Positions 43,780 to 53,731 of a DNA stretch of 64,000 nt are shown here, piece by piece. Each line of letters opens with the position of its first letter. The first letter of the stretch is position 1. Source of the stretch: Microdochium bolleyi (taxonomy: Eukaryota; Ascomycota; Sordariomycetes; Xylariales; Microdochiaceae); NCBI GenBank assembly GCA_001566295.1, contig KQ964252.1, positions 930,001 through 994,000 on the forward strand, in the 5' to 3' direction. The translations under genes and the position numbers were made by a program. The notes beneath the pieces were generated by a model. It searched no databases and had not been told where the DNA came from. It saw nothing but the letters and a program-made list of their open reading frames with translations.

Positions 43780-44417
43780 TGTGTTGTGTGATGTTGTGCT
43801 GTCAGGCGTTGTTCACGATGATCGGAGCCACGGTGAGAGCACCTGTCTGAGGCCGATGGGTGTGTCTGTGTGAGTGTGTGTGATGCGGTGGCGAACAAGA
43901 ACGGGAGACAGCGAGCGATAGTCGGGGTCGCAGCCCTGTGGGCAGTGCGGTGATTGAACCAAAGACAAGCCGAGCAGAGAAAGAGAGGAAGCAGAAAGAA
44001 GAAATGACAATCAAGGCTGCGTGGGGAGAGCGACGTGGCAAGACATGACGCGGAGTGGCATCAGTTTAAGAAGGGCCCCGGACGGAGATGTGAAGGCCTG
44101 GCGATTATCTGGCCAATCCGGGGGGGGACCCTGGTCGGGCCGGCCTGAGCTGGTGCAGGTGGGGACGGGCGAGGCGGGTACATGGCTGCGTGCGTGGGAC
44201 GCTGCGGCGCGCCATGTACCCGTGCTGGCACCAGCCGCAGCGCATGACAAGTGTTCTTTTGGCGGCGGCGCCTGGCCCGCCATCGTCCAGACTCGGCGCG
44301 GCCTCTCCTCCGCCTGCCTGCCCCGATCCGGCGCCGCTGCGCTTTCACTGTCCCGGACGCCCGCCCGGAACCCTCCAGGCCGCGACCACAGCCGCAGCAC
44401 GGCACAACACCAACACC
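43780..44417. promoter_or_regulatory. Shared divergent promoter, DNAJC3-type and HAUS1 genes
   Basis: 638 bp between start codons, with a TG-rich run near 43861-43883. The forward frame stays open from 44190 into HAUS1 but looks non-conserved. No unfolded-protein-response element was recognised. Confidence 0.4.
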
Positions 44418-45482
44418 ATGGCGCACCGCCGCCTCCAGCGCGAAGAGGCCCTCTCCCAGCAGCCTGCCATCTTCTCCCCCTCCCTCGCCCGCGCTGCCGC
44501 CTCCACGGCCAAGGACTGGGCCTACGTCGACGCCTGGCTCAAGCACAAATACGCCTCTGCCTCTGTCTCCGGCTCCACCGCCGCCGTCCCACCGTTCGAG
44601 CGCAATGCAGACACCCTGCACATGCTGCTCGCCCTCGTCGCTGCCAACGAGGCCGCCGACGAGGAGCGCGACCTCCTCACGCGTGTCGAGCGCGCCGCTC
44701 TCGACGAGGTCCGGGCTGTCAACGCTGCCAAGGAGGCCCGCCGCGCAGTCGCGAGCACCGCCGGCAGCGGCGACACCGACGGCGACACGCAAGGTGGCGA
44801 TCATGGCCCCGCGGACGGAGCCCTCGTGGTCGAGGACCTCCTCGCTGCCATCGAGGATAACCTGAGCAGGGAAGGCCGGACCGCGCTCGACGCGATGGCC
44901 GGCATGGCCGCCGAGCTCGGCGTCGCCGATACGGAGGCTGCCATCACCCCGGAGCTTCTGGCCTCGCGCTTCGTCGAGCTGCAGGCCTCGGCCGTGGAAG
45001 TCGACCGGGCCACGGCACGTGTCGAAGTGCTGCACGAGCACATCAGGCGCGAGACGGCGCGGATCACGGACCTCGTGGACGCGATTCGGCAACAGCAGCA
45101 GCAAGCACTCCAAGAGCAAGAGCACAGCAAGCAGCCTGGCCAGCGGGACAACGACCTTGAGCACAAGATCGACACCATGCAGGCTCGCCTACCGCAGCTC
45201 GAGAAGCAGGCCAGCGTGCTCAACAAGGTGTCCCAGATGCCCACCGTCACTGTCGACGAGGTCAAGCATGACGAGGACGAGTACCTGCGCGTATTAGCAC
45301 GCAAGAAGGAGCTTGACGCACGGGTCAAGGCGTTCGCGGGCCTGCCGCCTGATGTCGAGGCTGCGCGTGTGGAGCTCGAGAATCTGCGAGCTGAGCTGCG
45401 GAGCATGACGGACCGCAGAGACCACGACTTTGAGAAGCTCGTCGAGCGCGAGAGTCCGGTAAAGCCGAGGCGGCGCATGTGA
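44418..45482 (+). CDS. HAUS augmin-like complex subunit 1
   Basis: Single exon, 354 aa from the ATG at 44418. The protein is almost all alpha-helical with coiled coils (about 70-110 and 175-350). N-terminal features include IFSPSLARAAASTAKDWAYVDAWL, and the C-terminal block FAGLPPDVEAARVELENLRAEL is typical of fungal HAUS1. Augmin recruits gamma-tubulin to the sides of existing microtubules for branched nucleation in mitosis. The complex is absent from budding and fission yeast but retained in filamentous fungi. Coiled-coil proteins are easily confused, hence moderate confidence. Confidence 0.72.
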   Translation: MAHRRLQREEALSQQPAIFSPSLARAAASTAKDWAYVDAWLKHKYASASVSGSTAAVPPFERNADTLHMLLALVAANEAADEERDLLTRVERAALDEVRAVNAAKEARRAVASTAGSGDTDGDTQGGDHGPADGALVVEDLLAAIEDNLSREGRTALDAMAGMAAELGVADTEAAITPELLASRFVELQASAVEVDRATARVEVLHEHIRRETARITDLVDAIRQQQQQALQEQEHSKQPGQRDNDLEHKIDTMQARLPQLEKQASVLNKVSQMPTVTVDEVKHDEDEYLRVLARKKELDARVKAFAGLPPDVEAARVELENLRAELRSMTDRRDHDFEKLVERESPVKPRRRM

Positions 45483-45714
45483 TCACAGCGTCTCACGACA
45501 CCGACAACATTACTGGCAGACCAAGTTCAACACGAGCAGAACACCACACTGTTTACTCAGATCCTCCACTGCACTGCGAACAAGGGATCCACAATTATGA
45601 CGAAAGCAAGTTTGGTATATTGAACGAATTTCTATGTATATGCCCCTAGACAGCGCCTCGCGACAGTGCATCGCCATTGCCTATCTACATGTGCATGGCA
45701 TGACGATGCGCTTC

Positions 45715-48700
45715 TCAGCCTCGCTTACCTCTGCCAGCTACTGATGCGCCCAGCCTGCCAAATTGTCTGCCGAGACCAGAAGTGCGCTTTGGAGTGGAAA
45801 CTGGCGGTGTGCTGTCCTTCTGTGGCACCGGAGGGCCCATCGTCGCTCGCTGGCCTCCGCCCGGACCATGACCTTCAACTGGGGGAAGCTGGCTGAATGC
45901 ATGGGTATCATCAAAGTTGTCACCACCCTTCATCCTCCGCGCCCGGCGGGCCTTGTCTTGCACGCTCCTGAACTTCTCCAGCAGCTGGTCCCACTTGATG
46001 ACTCCTTCTTCACGTCCTTTGACCCCTAGCCGGCTTGGTCTGTCATAGCTTGACGAGCTGGCGGCACTGACAGAACTAGCAGAACAAACACCATGAGCCT
46101 CTTGTACGCTTTTCGAACGAGGGGTGTGGCTCTGTAGTGATGACACTACCTCGGCCACCGAGCCCTGTCGGGAGTTGGAGTTAGGGGGAAAAGTAAACTG
46201 GTGTACATACGATCTCGGGGTAGCAATGTGTAGGAACCCTATGGAGCTAACGCTGTTCAGGCGGTTCTTGAGTGCAGCAAAGGCAGACGACTGTGGCAGA
46301 AGCATTAGAAGGCCATAAAGGCATTTGTAGAGGAACGGGTATTTCTCAGGCTCAAGCAGCTGCAGCCGGAGGTCTAGAGGGATTGTTAGCTCTCAGTCGT
46401 TTGGGCATTCTGCAGGCTGAGGATAGGGCGAGACGCACATGTGAAGACGGGAGACTCGATAAGCTGCACAAGCTTGTCGATCTGAATTAGTATTTCCACG
46501 GTCATCTCAAGCTCCGCACTGCAACACAGGTCAGTGATTGTAAGAAACAGAAATATTGTCCACCGAAGCCTTACAAGATCTGCAAGAGATTGTATGCAGC
46601 CTCATACGCCTGTGCAAGCAGACAGAGAGCAAAGGTGGCAACCGCGTTGAAGCACCATGATCGGAACAAGGCAACGAATATTGCTTGTCCATCCTGCACG
46701 CATTGTCAGCACGATGAGTCTTTACAGCTTGTCTTCCACTGGGGACTCATATGAAGTCTTTACCTTCGAGTCTAGATTGCGCAGACGTTTTCTCAGATCG
46801 GCCAGCTCTGACGCTCCTATCAGGTTGTTGTTCAGATGTTGAATCATGATGCTGGCAAACTCCACATCTTCCTCCTTCTCGATAGTCTCGGCAAGAGTAC
46901 GGTATATGCGCTCCGGGCTCAAATTATCGCACAGCTCTCGGATGACAAGGTTTCCACGGGTTTCGAGTAAGCGTCTGTCTGTGGAGAAAAGTTGGAGAAG
47001 ATTAACCATAAGGTTCGTGAAGTAGTCGTCCTCGCTGTTCCTCGCAATCTGCGTCAAGAGTTTGAGGTCCTTCTTGACAACTTCCTCGGCCGGGTCTGAG
47101 AGAGTCTTGAGTAATGCGGGGAACGTGCCGTCGTTGAAGGCAATAATCTTCCGAGGCGCTTTCCGGTGCAGCATTATCAGCCATGATAGCGCCGCAACCC
47201 TGGTAGCCTCGTGATCGTTGAGAAAAAGCAGTGTTAGAGAGTTGACAGCAGCAGCATAGTCCAAGTCAGGCTGAGGACTGTCCGGGGTAGCGGGTATGGA
47301 GTTATTGCGCGCATGTGCTGGCGTCGGGCTTTGTAGCTCGACTTCGCGCGAGCTCGAAAGGGATACACGCCCACTGGAAACGCCATCAGGGCGTTCAATG
47401 TTGAGCGATGACTGGACCCGTGACGGTGGCTGGTTAGGAGACACGTCCGTCTCATCGGCAAGCTGAACGATGTAGTCGAGCAGTGACGTGTTGACTCGAG
47501 AGGCAGCTTGGCGGATGGGCTCAACACCGCTCGCCATGGCTGGTAGCAGATGGGCCAAGATCTTCGGAGTGAAGGGCAGAACCTCTTCAGGACTAATGTC
47601 GAGGAAGGTCACAATCCACCGCAAACTTTCGAGTAGGCTATCCTCCTCTGTTTCGTGTTAGTTCAACGTAATTTTCCTCTTCGCAGCAAGCTTGGGGAAC
47701 GTACCAAGAGGAGAATCGAGGGTCGCAGTCAGGATCTCAAGAATAGCCTTGAAGTTGATATGCACATCCTGCCCCGGGATCCAGTCGTCCTCGCTGCTGA
47801 CCTCGCCGTCGTCGTCGTGGGCCGTTGCTGAGCCTGCATCATCCTCGTCGTCGTCCCGTTCGTAGTGCACGCTGTCACTGTCGATGGACTCTTCACGTTT
47901 TCTTTTCCCGTCGCCTTTGGATCGTTTGCTCTCAGTGATGCCCTTCTTCACCCGTGCAATGCGCTTGATCTCGTTCAGGAACTTGTCCAGGCATGTTTGC
48001 GTGACCGCGTGCACGTCTGGGTTGTTGCCGCTCAGGAACTTCAACAAGCCGCCCAGGAAGTCTGGCAAGTATGCCACGAGCTCGAGGTCTGGGATGCTGT
48101 CGAGCAATGTGATCCATCCAACAAGGAAGATTCTTGTGAACGGGTTGTTGACCCAGACCCGCTCCTTCAGCAGAGGGATGAAGCGCAGGAGGGAGAATGC
48201 TGTCGGGAGATCAAGTTCATCTGGATCATCCGGGTTCTTGGTTTCGAGGATGCTGACGTAGGTAGCTGCCGACTCGGCGACGATGTCCTTGATGAGGCGG
48301 TCCAGCAGCTCCGCGCCATTCTTGACAGACAGTTCCGAGTCTGCGCCTAGCTTGCACAGGGCGTCGAATATGTGGTTGAAGTAACGTAGGATCTCACCCT
48401 TGGCAACTTTGGCAATGTTGTACATGGCCTCGCATGCATAGTACCGAACCCGGGCATCTTGATCGCCAAAGCACGCCAATACAGGCGGCACTATGGTCTC
48501 CAAGTATCTTGGTAGCTCCTGCGAGGGGAAAAGGTCAGCAAACCGCCCAAGGCATTAGGTCAAAGCTACGTTGAGGAGACGGGCGCAGGCGCGGGCCGTA
48601 CCGAGCCGAGGGCGATGGCTGCGGCAGCAAGTCCAATCAGGCCTCCATTACGGGCGTGAGGCTGGTGCACCGCGTAGGCATACTCGTTGCAGAGCTGCTC

Positions 48701-48912
48701 GAGGATGAGCTGAATTCGTGCGTGGTCCTTGACAGCGACAAGCTCGCGGATCTGCCGCTCGAGGCTGGGAAGAAAGCGGGTCAGATCAGATTATGACGTT
48801 GGAGCTTGCGGCCCAAATCCACGGGAGGGCAGTAGTGGTCTTACTCGAGTGCACCAGTCTTCCTCTTGTCGTAGAGCTTGTCGTTGAGGTAACGCGCGAC
48901 GTTGGGTTCCAT
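45715..48912 (-). CDS. VAC14: VAC14, scaffold of the PI(3,5)P2 kinase complex
   Basis: Seven exons: 48845-48912, 48602-48764, 47705-48518, 46764-47647, 46575-46693, 46439-46518 and 45715-46373; 928 aa. It is built of HEAT repeats: MEPNVARYLNDKLYDKRKTGALE, then PPVLACFGDQDARVRYYACEAMYNIAKV. An acidic Ser-rich insert sits near residues 290-340, and the conserved C-terminal half ends the fold with LRLQLLEPEKYPFLYKCLYGLLMLLPQS. VAC14 oligomerises and holds together Fab1/PIKfyve and Fig4 on vacuole membranes, controlling vacuole size and osmotic response. The C-terminal ~150 residues are polar and poorly conserved. A 42-nt stretch in exon 7 (around 46160-46205) has GT...AG ends and could be a very short intron. 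Confidence 0.93.
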
Positions 48913-49749
48913 GGCTGGAGCAGCACGGCTCGAGCGATCAGGCGTCTTGGGTATGCGGCTCAGACTCGGAGGATCATGGCTCTGGAACGGTCCGGCGTCA
49001 GGAGCAACATGCGCGGGCGATATCAAGATAGGAGTCAGGAAACGCAGAGGCTACAAAGCAGGGAGGGCGGCATGCACTACCGACAGGATACTTTGCTCGC
49101 TCCTTTGCCGCGTGCTTGGGCTTGGCAACAGATCCAGGCGGGCGGGTTGGGAGTTGTAGACCATATCCAAGCTAGCGGGCAGCCGTCAAGCTAAATAGAT
49201 CCGCGCGTGTGGATGCCTTGCCAGCATGCCCGATGCCCCTCTTGTGCGTCCGTGGAGGCGTGGAGCGTGTACTGTACTTCCAAGACTGTGATCGTAACAT
49301 GGGACTACCCTGTACCCTGGTGTACCCAGTTGATTGTTGTGCAAGCAATCACCCGCCAAAGCGAGCTCAGTGAAGCATGCTGGAGAGGAAGCCCTTACCC
49401 TTCTCTTGATCTCCTGCATTAGGTGGGAACATGTCTCTGGTCTGCAGAGACTGTGAAGTCATGGCACATGCACCTGCATAAAAGCAACTCCTAACACATG
49501 CACGTGCATGTGCCACACTGGATGCCTGAAAACGGCCGTGCCGTGCTCTGCCTGCCCATTCACCGACAGCTCTGCCCTGGCTAGGTACACTCTAATGCAT
49601 CGAGCAGATGCAACTATCGCTCCATGCAAATATATCGTACGCAGCGTCTATCCAATGCATTGTCCATCTATCAAATCTGTATATGCCTCTAAGCTCGTCC
49701 ATACAAGATCTCCCACCCACCAACTTACTACTTGGCCAAATGGTTAGCT
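48913..49749. other. Intergenic: VAC14 promoter and desaturase 3' region
   Basis: 837 bp between two minus-strand genes. It contains a perfect inverted repeat (listed separately). No gene supported. Confidence 0.5.
49462..49515. repeat. Inverted repeat with 12-bp arms and an internal 18-bp palindrome
   Basis: TGGCACATGCAC at 49462-49473 is the exact reverse complement of GTGCATGTGCCA at 49504-49515, leaving a 30-nt loop. The right part also forms a perfect 18-bp palindrome, CACATGCACGTGCATGTG (49495-49512), with a CACGTG core. It could be a transcribed hairpin or a dimeric protein site. It lies about 240 bp past the desaturase stop and 550 bp before the VAC14 start. Confidence 0.8.
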
Positions 49750-51494
49750 CTAGTGAGCATGTAGCGGGTCATCGCTCTCTGACAGGAACTTTTGACACTT
49801 CGCAAGAATGGCTGCCTGCTGCGACACTTCTCCCAAGGTATCGAGGACGATCGTGTTGCCCTTGACAAAGCCGTATAGGGCGTATGGAATGCCCACCTCG
49901 GTGCAGAACTCCTGCACAAGCTTCTGAGTGTGGCGCAGATTGTGACGTGGAATACGAGGGTACAGGTGGTGGATAGCCTGGAACTGGAGGCCCCCATGGA
50001 AGAAGTCGAGCCACGGCGGGCAGTCAATGTCCATGGTTGTGCGCAGCATCTTCTGCGCAAACGACTCGTGCTCACCAAGGTCGGCCGTGCTCATGGCAAA
50101 GTGTGAAAGAGTGATCTGTAGATGCAGTGGCATCGTCACCATGTGGCTGACCATGACGAAGACGAACCGATCCCAGTTGGTGGGGATGGTCTTGTAGACC
50201 AGGAAGTAGCCAAACCAAGTCCAGAAGACAACCTGGCCAAGGATTTCCAGATATGTATGCCACCACGCCGGGCCCTTGCGAGGGGCGTGTTTCGAGGCGA
50301 GAAACTGCCACGACAGGCGGTAGAGGTTGAATCGTCCGAACAGCAGCAGGAAGTGGTACGTGTACCGCTGGAAGCGCAGTAGAACCCTGGCTGCGGCGTC
50401 ATACTCCATGACGAAGCCATAGTACGTCGACTTCAGACTGCCCAGGAACCGGTGGGACACGGCAAACATGGGCATGTGCTGGATGTCCGGGTCGTGCTCC
50501 GGGTGGTTGGTCGTGATGTGGTGGACGTTGTGGTTCCGCTTCCACCAGCCAATGGAAAGACCGCCGCAGAAGTCTGCGATGAATATGCCAATCACCGTGT
50601 CAATGTGGAAGTTGTGGGTGATGCCCATGTGGCCGGCGTCGTGGGCTGTGAAGACGAGCTGGTGCCAAAATGCACCGAGGAACAAGCCGCTCGTGGCGTA
50701 CCAGCTCCGGTGCAGGAAGAAGAGCATGCACGAGAAGAGCAACGTATAGCGGAAGACCTCTGGTGCGTAGCTCAGGTAGTTGCAATTGTATAGACCGTCG
50801 TCCTTGATGCGCTGATTCAGCTGACGGTATTTGGCAATGATGTTGGTCTGTGTTGTTGTGTCCAGCGCTGGATATTTTGACAAGTCCAGATCGATCTTCT
50901 CTTTGGTGATGGTGTCGAGGAAGGTCATGCCGTCGTCCTCCTCTACAGACGAGACTGAAGTAGCTGACGAAGTGCTGAGTGGGACAGTTTTGCTCGTGCG
51001 GCGTTGACGGATTTGTGGTGCGGGCGTGTCGTCGAAGACTGGGGACGACTCTCGTGAATTATCGAGGCTTGAAGAGCCAGAAGACGCTGTCGAGGTTCTT
51101 ACTTCCGCCTTGGCTTTATCGACTTGCGTTGACAAGCGGAATGTGCCGCCCTGGATTGGAGGCACAAAGTTGATCCATGTTCCCTCGATGCGACCGATTC
51201 GGTATTTGTTCATTCGCTCGCGAGCTTCGGGAGAGTGTAGGCTGTGATGTGTGGAAGGCAACAGTTAGCGATGGGACGTGAGACTTGGGAGCCCAGGGGG
51301 GATACCAACACAGTGACCTCATCTGTGGCATCACGACCGATCATGTGGCGGATAGCAGTGTCGCCGCCCGGGTGATACGGCATCCAGGCGTCTGCCTTGA
51401 TGACCTGCTGGTCGAGGATGAAGACGGCTCGGCCTTGAGCGATCAGGTCCTCGATCTGCCTCCTGGAGAGGAGGGGCAATTCTCTGGGTGCCAT
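49750..51494 (-). CDS. Delta-8 sphingolipid desaturase with N-terminal cytochrome b5
   Basis: Two exons, 51310-51494 and 49750-51241; 558 aa. The cytochrome b5 domain at the N-terminus carries the heme motif HPGG (about 41-44), and its second half follows the splice junction (LHSPEARERM). A Ser/Thr-rich linker (about 110-170) leads to the membrane desaturase with three His boxes: HDAGH (about 262), HNVHH (about 299) and QAIHH (about 483). The variant QxxHH box marks front-end desaturases. In filamentous fungi this architecture is the sphingolipid delta-8 desaturase needed for 9-methyl-sphingadienine glucosylceramides of the ER and plasma membrane. The donor is GTTGGT, chosen because it alone gives the correct phase. 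Confidence 0.9.
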
Positions 51495-52842
51495 GGCGGT
51501 GTAGCTGCGCAATTGCGCGACAGGAGACGGCGAGCCCGCTGCCTTCGTATTGCTCCGACAGAGGAACGGTGATTTGGTGAGAAGCCGTCGATGGGAAGGG
51601 AGAGGGAGAGGGAGATGGACGACGGATGGACCGGACCACCTGCATCTTTTGAAATGGCATGTTGGGCCCCGCGCCACAACTGGCGGGAAGAGGTGCCCTT
51701 ACCCATTTTTGGTTTAAGCTCGGCTACCCCTGGCGCACCCCTGGCTGTGTGGGCCATTCCAGGATAGCGCCAGGGGCATCCATTCCAGACGCCAAATAAT
51801 TTGATTGTTCTCCGGCGAGTTGAAGCAACTCCAACTCAGAAGACAAGGTTCTACCGACCATCATCAGTCACAGGCCAGACGTGATGTCAAGAGAAATCGT
51901 CAACCCGTCTTGCCTCGCGTGACACATTACAAGTGTATGCCTTCGTTGGACATATTTGCTCCCGTAGAGCGAGTCATCATGTCTGACTCCCACCCCAGCA
52001 TCCTGTGCTACACAGCTGTGCTCCTCCGTAGACCAACAACTTTACGAGCCGAAAGACTTTCCCGTGTGCTTGTGACAATGGCCGGCCTGGCAGGCTTGTG
52101 CTACCAGCCAAGGGACCTCAACCGATGGTCTGCTCACAATCTGTTCTGAATAAATAGTATCATGGGAGGTACTGTTCCCTCAACACCTCGACCTCGTCTC
52201 CAAATCATGCGCGTTGGGCAGCGAATGTCTTGTCAAAAACAACCTCCGGTGCTGAGGCTACCGCTACACTCTTCGTCTAGGCCATGAACTGCATCGATCT
52301 CCACGGTGGCAGGAGGGGAAGGGACAGTAACACCATCAACGACATCATCCACCACCGCAGCCCATCCCCCTCACCATGTGGCTCGTCCCGATGGCATCAT
52401 GATCACTATGCTACCAGCAGGAGACACCACTCCCATTGCAACCACGTAGAAGATGCTCATTGCGGCCCGTGCCATCATCGCCGTGATATCTGTAGTCATC
52501 ACGGAGCCAATGGCAACGGGCCACAGTGCCACACCCAGCAATGTCCGAGTAAGTGTCCAGAACCTCTTGGACCATGACCACGGCTTAAAACAGGCAGCTG
52601 GTGATGATTTAGACTGCACGTTTGCAAAGCCGCAAGCTTACTTCTCCCCCCAGACCACTGTTCCAACGGCGGCGCGACCTGTATTGTCGCGGTGAACACC
52701 AGACCTTCAGAGCATGAGTGAGTGGGCACGTCGTTGTTCTCAAGCCACAGGGAACCACGCGAGCGTGAATATGGCAACTCCGTTGTTGTCTGTCCACTAG
52801 ATCTTGCATCTTATACAACCTGACATTTCGCTCTGCTGACAG
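51495..52842. other. Intergenic upstream of the desaturase
   Basis: The first 300 bp are the desaturase promoter, with pyrimidine/purine-rich runs near 51590-51620. Between 52280 and 52620 both strands have open frames; the minus-strand one has hydrophobic segments but no start context or family resemblance. The end of the region (52820-52842) resembles an intron 3' end, CTGAC...CTGACAG. Confidence 0.35.
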
Positions 52843-53314
52843 TGCGAACCACACGTGGAGTCCAGCATCGGCAGCAGGATCCTCACCTCACGTCCATCAG
52901 AACCTCGTCCAGCAACACCACCACCACTACTACCAGCCCTCCCACCGCGACGACATGGGCTACATCACCCTCGACCCCGTCCCTGGCCGCCCCTACCAGA
53001 CTTCATACCGCGCAGACCACCGCTGCTCGAACTGCGGCTTCCGCTACCAGGTCTCCGGCAGCGGCATCTCTCCTGCCTCCTCTCCACATGTCTACCTTGC
53101 CACCACCCTGACCACATCCGCTGGGACTTGGCCTAGCCCATCAGTGATGATGCACACCCCGTTCCCGCGCTGCGGCGTGACAGACTCGGCGGGCTGCCCG
53201 AGGGTCGCGTACACATCTCCTCCTCCCCCAGGGAGATTGGAGGCGCAATACCGCCATGTCCGGGCTCCGATGGCGACGGCAAACCAGGTCGTGGAGATTA
53301 GTCGGGAGTACTGA
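52843..53314 (+). CDS. Orphan ORF, possible 3' exon of an unknown gene
   Basis: One frame is open from the candidate acceptor at 52842 to the stop at 53314, with its first ATG at 52955. It encodes a His-rich stretch (QQHHHHYYQPSH), then GYITLDPVPGRPYQTSYRADHRCSNCGFRYQVSG with one CxxC pair, then a Ser/Pro-rich end. The composition of the first part looks coding and codons are C-ending, as in neighbouring genes. No upstream exon was found and no family is recognised; a decayed gene is equally possible. Confidence 0.28.
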
Positions 53315-53731
53315 GATTCTATCATCATAAGGGAGGATGAGACTCGATCGCCTGTGTCCAGAACGCAGTGATTGTGCATTGAGCTTTAAGCCCAATCTTG
53401 TTGGTTATCAACATGTATTCTGGAGCTCATCCACTCCGGACCAGGACGCAACCACGCGAAGGGATCTGCTGCGAGAGGCAGATATTGAGATGGTGCCAGA
53501 GTCTGTGGCAAGTTATCCAGGTCAATTTCAGCAAAGGAGAAGACACTATGTAGTCAATGAGTGGTCTATCATACAAACCCTTCCCAACAAGGACCCAATC
53601 AATGTCATGAAACGATTTCTCAACAAGTCGACTACTCATTAAATTCCATCGCCTGCGTAGGCAACCCGGATTCTAGCCACAGGAACAAAGCCTCGGGCAA
53701 AGTCCTGAAAGAACCATCCCTCCACCACAGC
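53315..53731. other. Intergenic, 417 bp
   Basis: 3' region of the glyoxalase-fold gene facing the orphan ORF. More AT-rich than its surroundings. Nothing recognised. Confidence 0.45.

Noticed and set aside
43168..43791. 207-codon Gly/Glu-rich plus-strand frame
   Set aside because: Antisense of the TPR region of the DNAJC3-type gene, which has a signal peptide and correct splicing.
43945..43965. Second B-box-like GGTTCAATC on the minus strand
   Set aside because: No T-stem pairing and no A-box at a proper distance.
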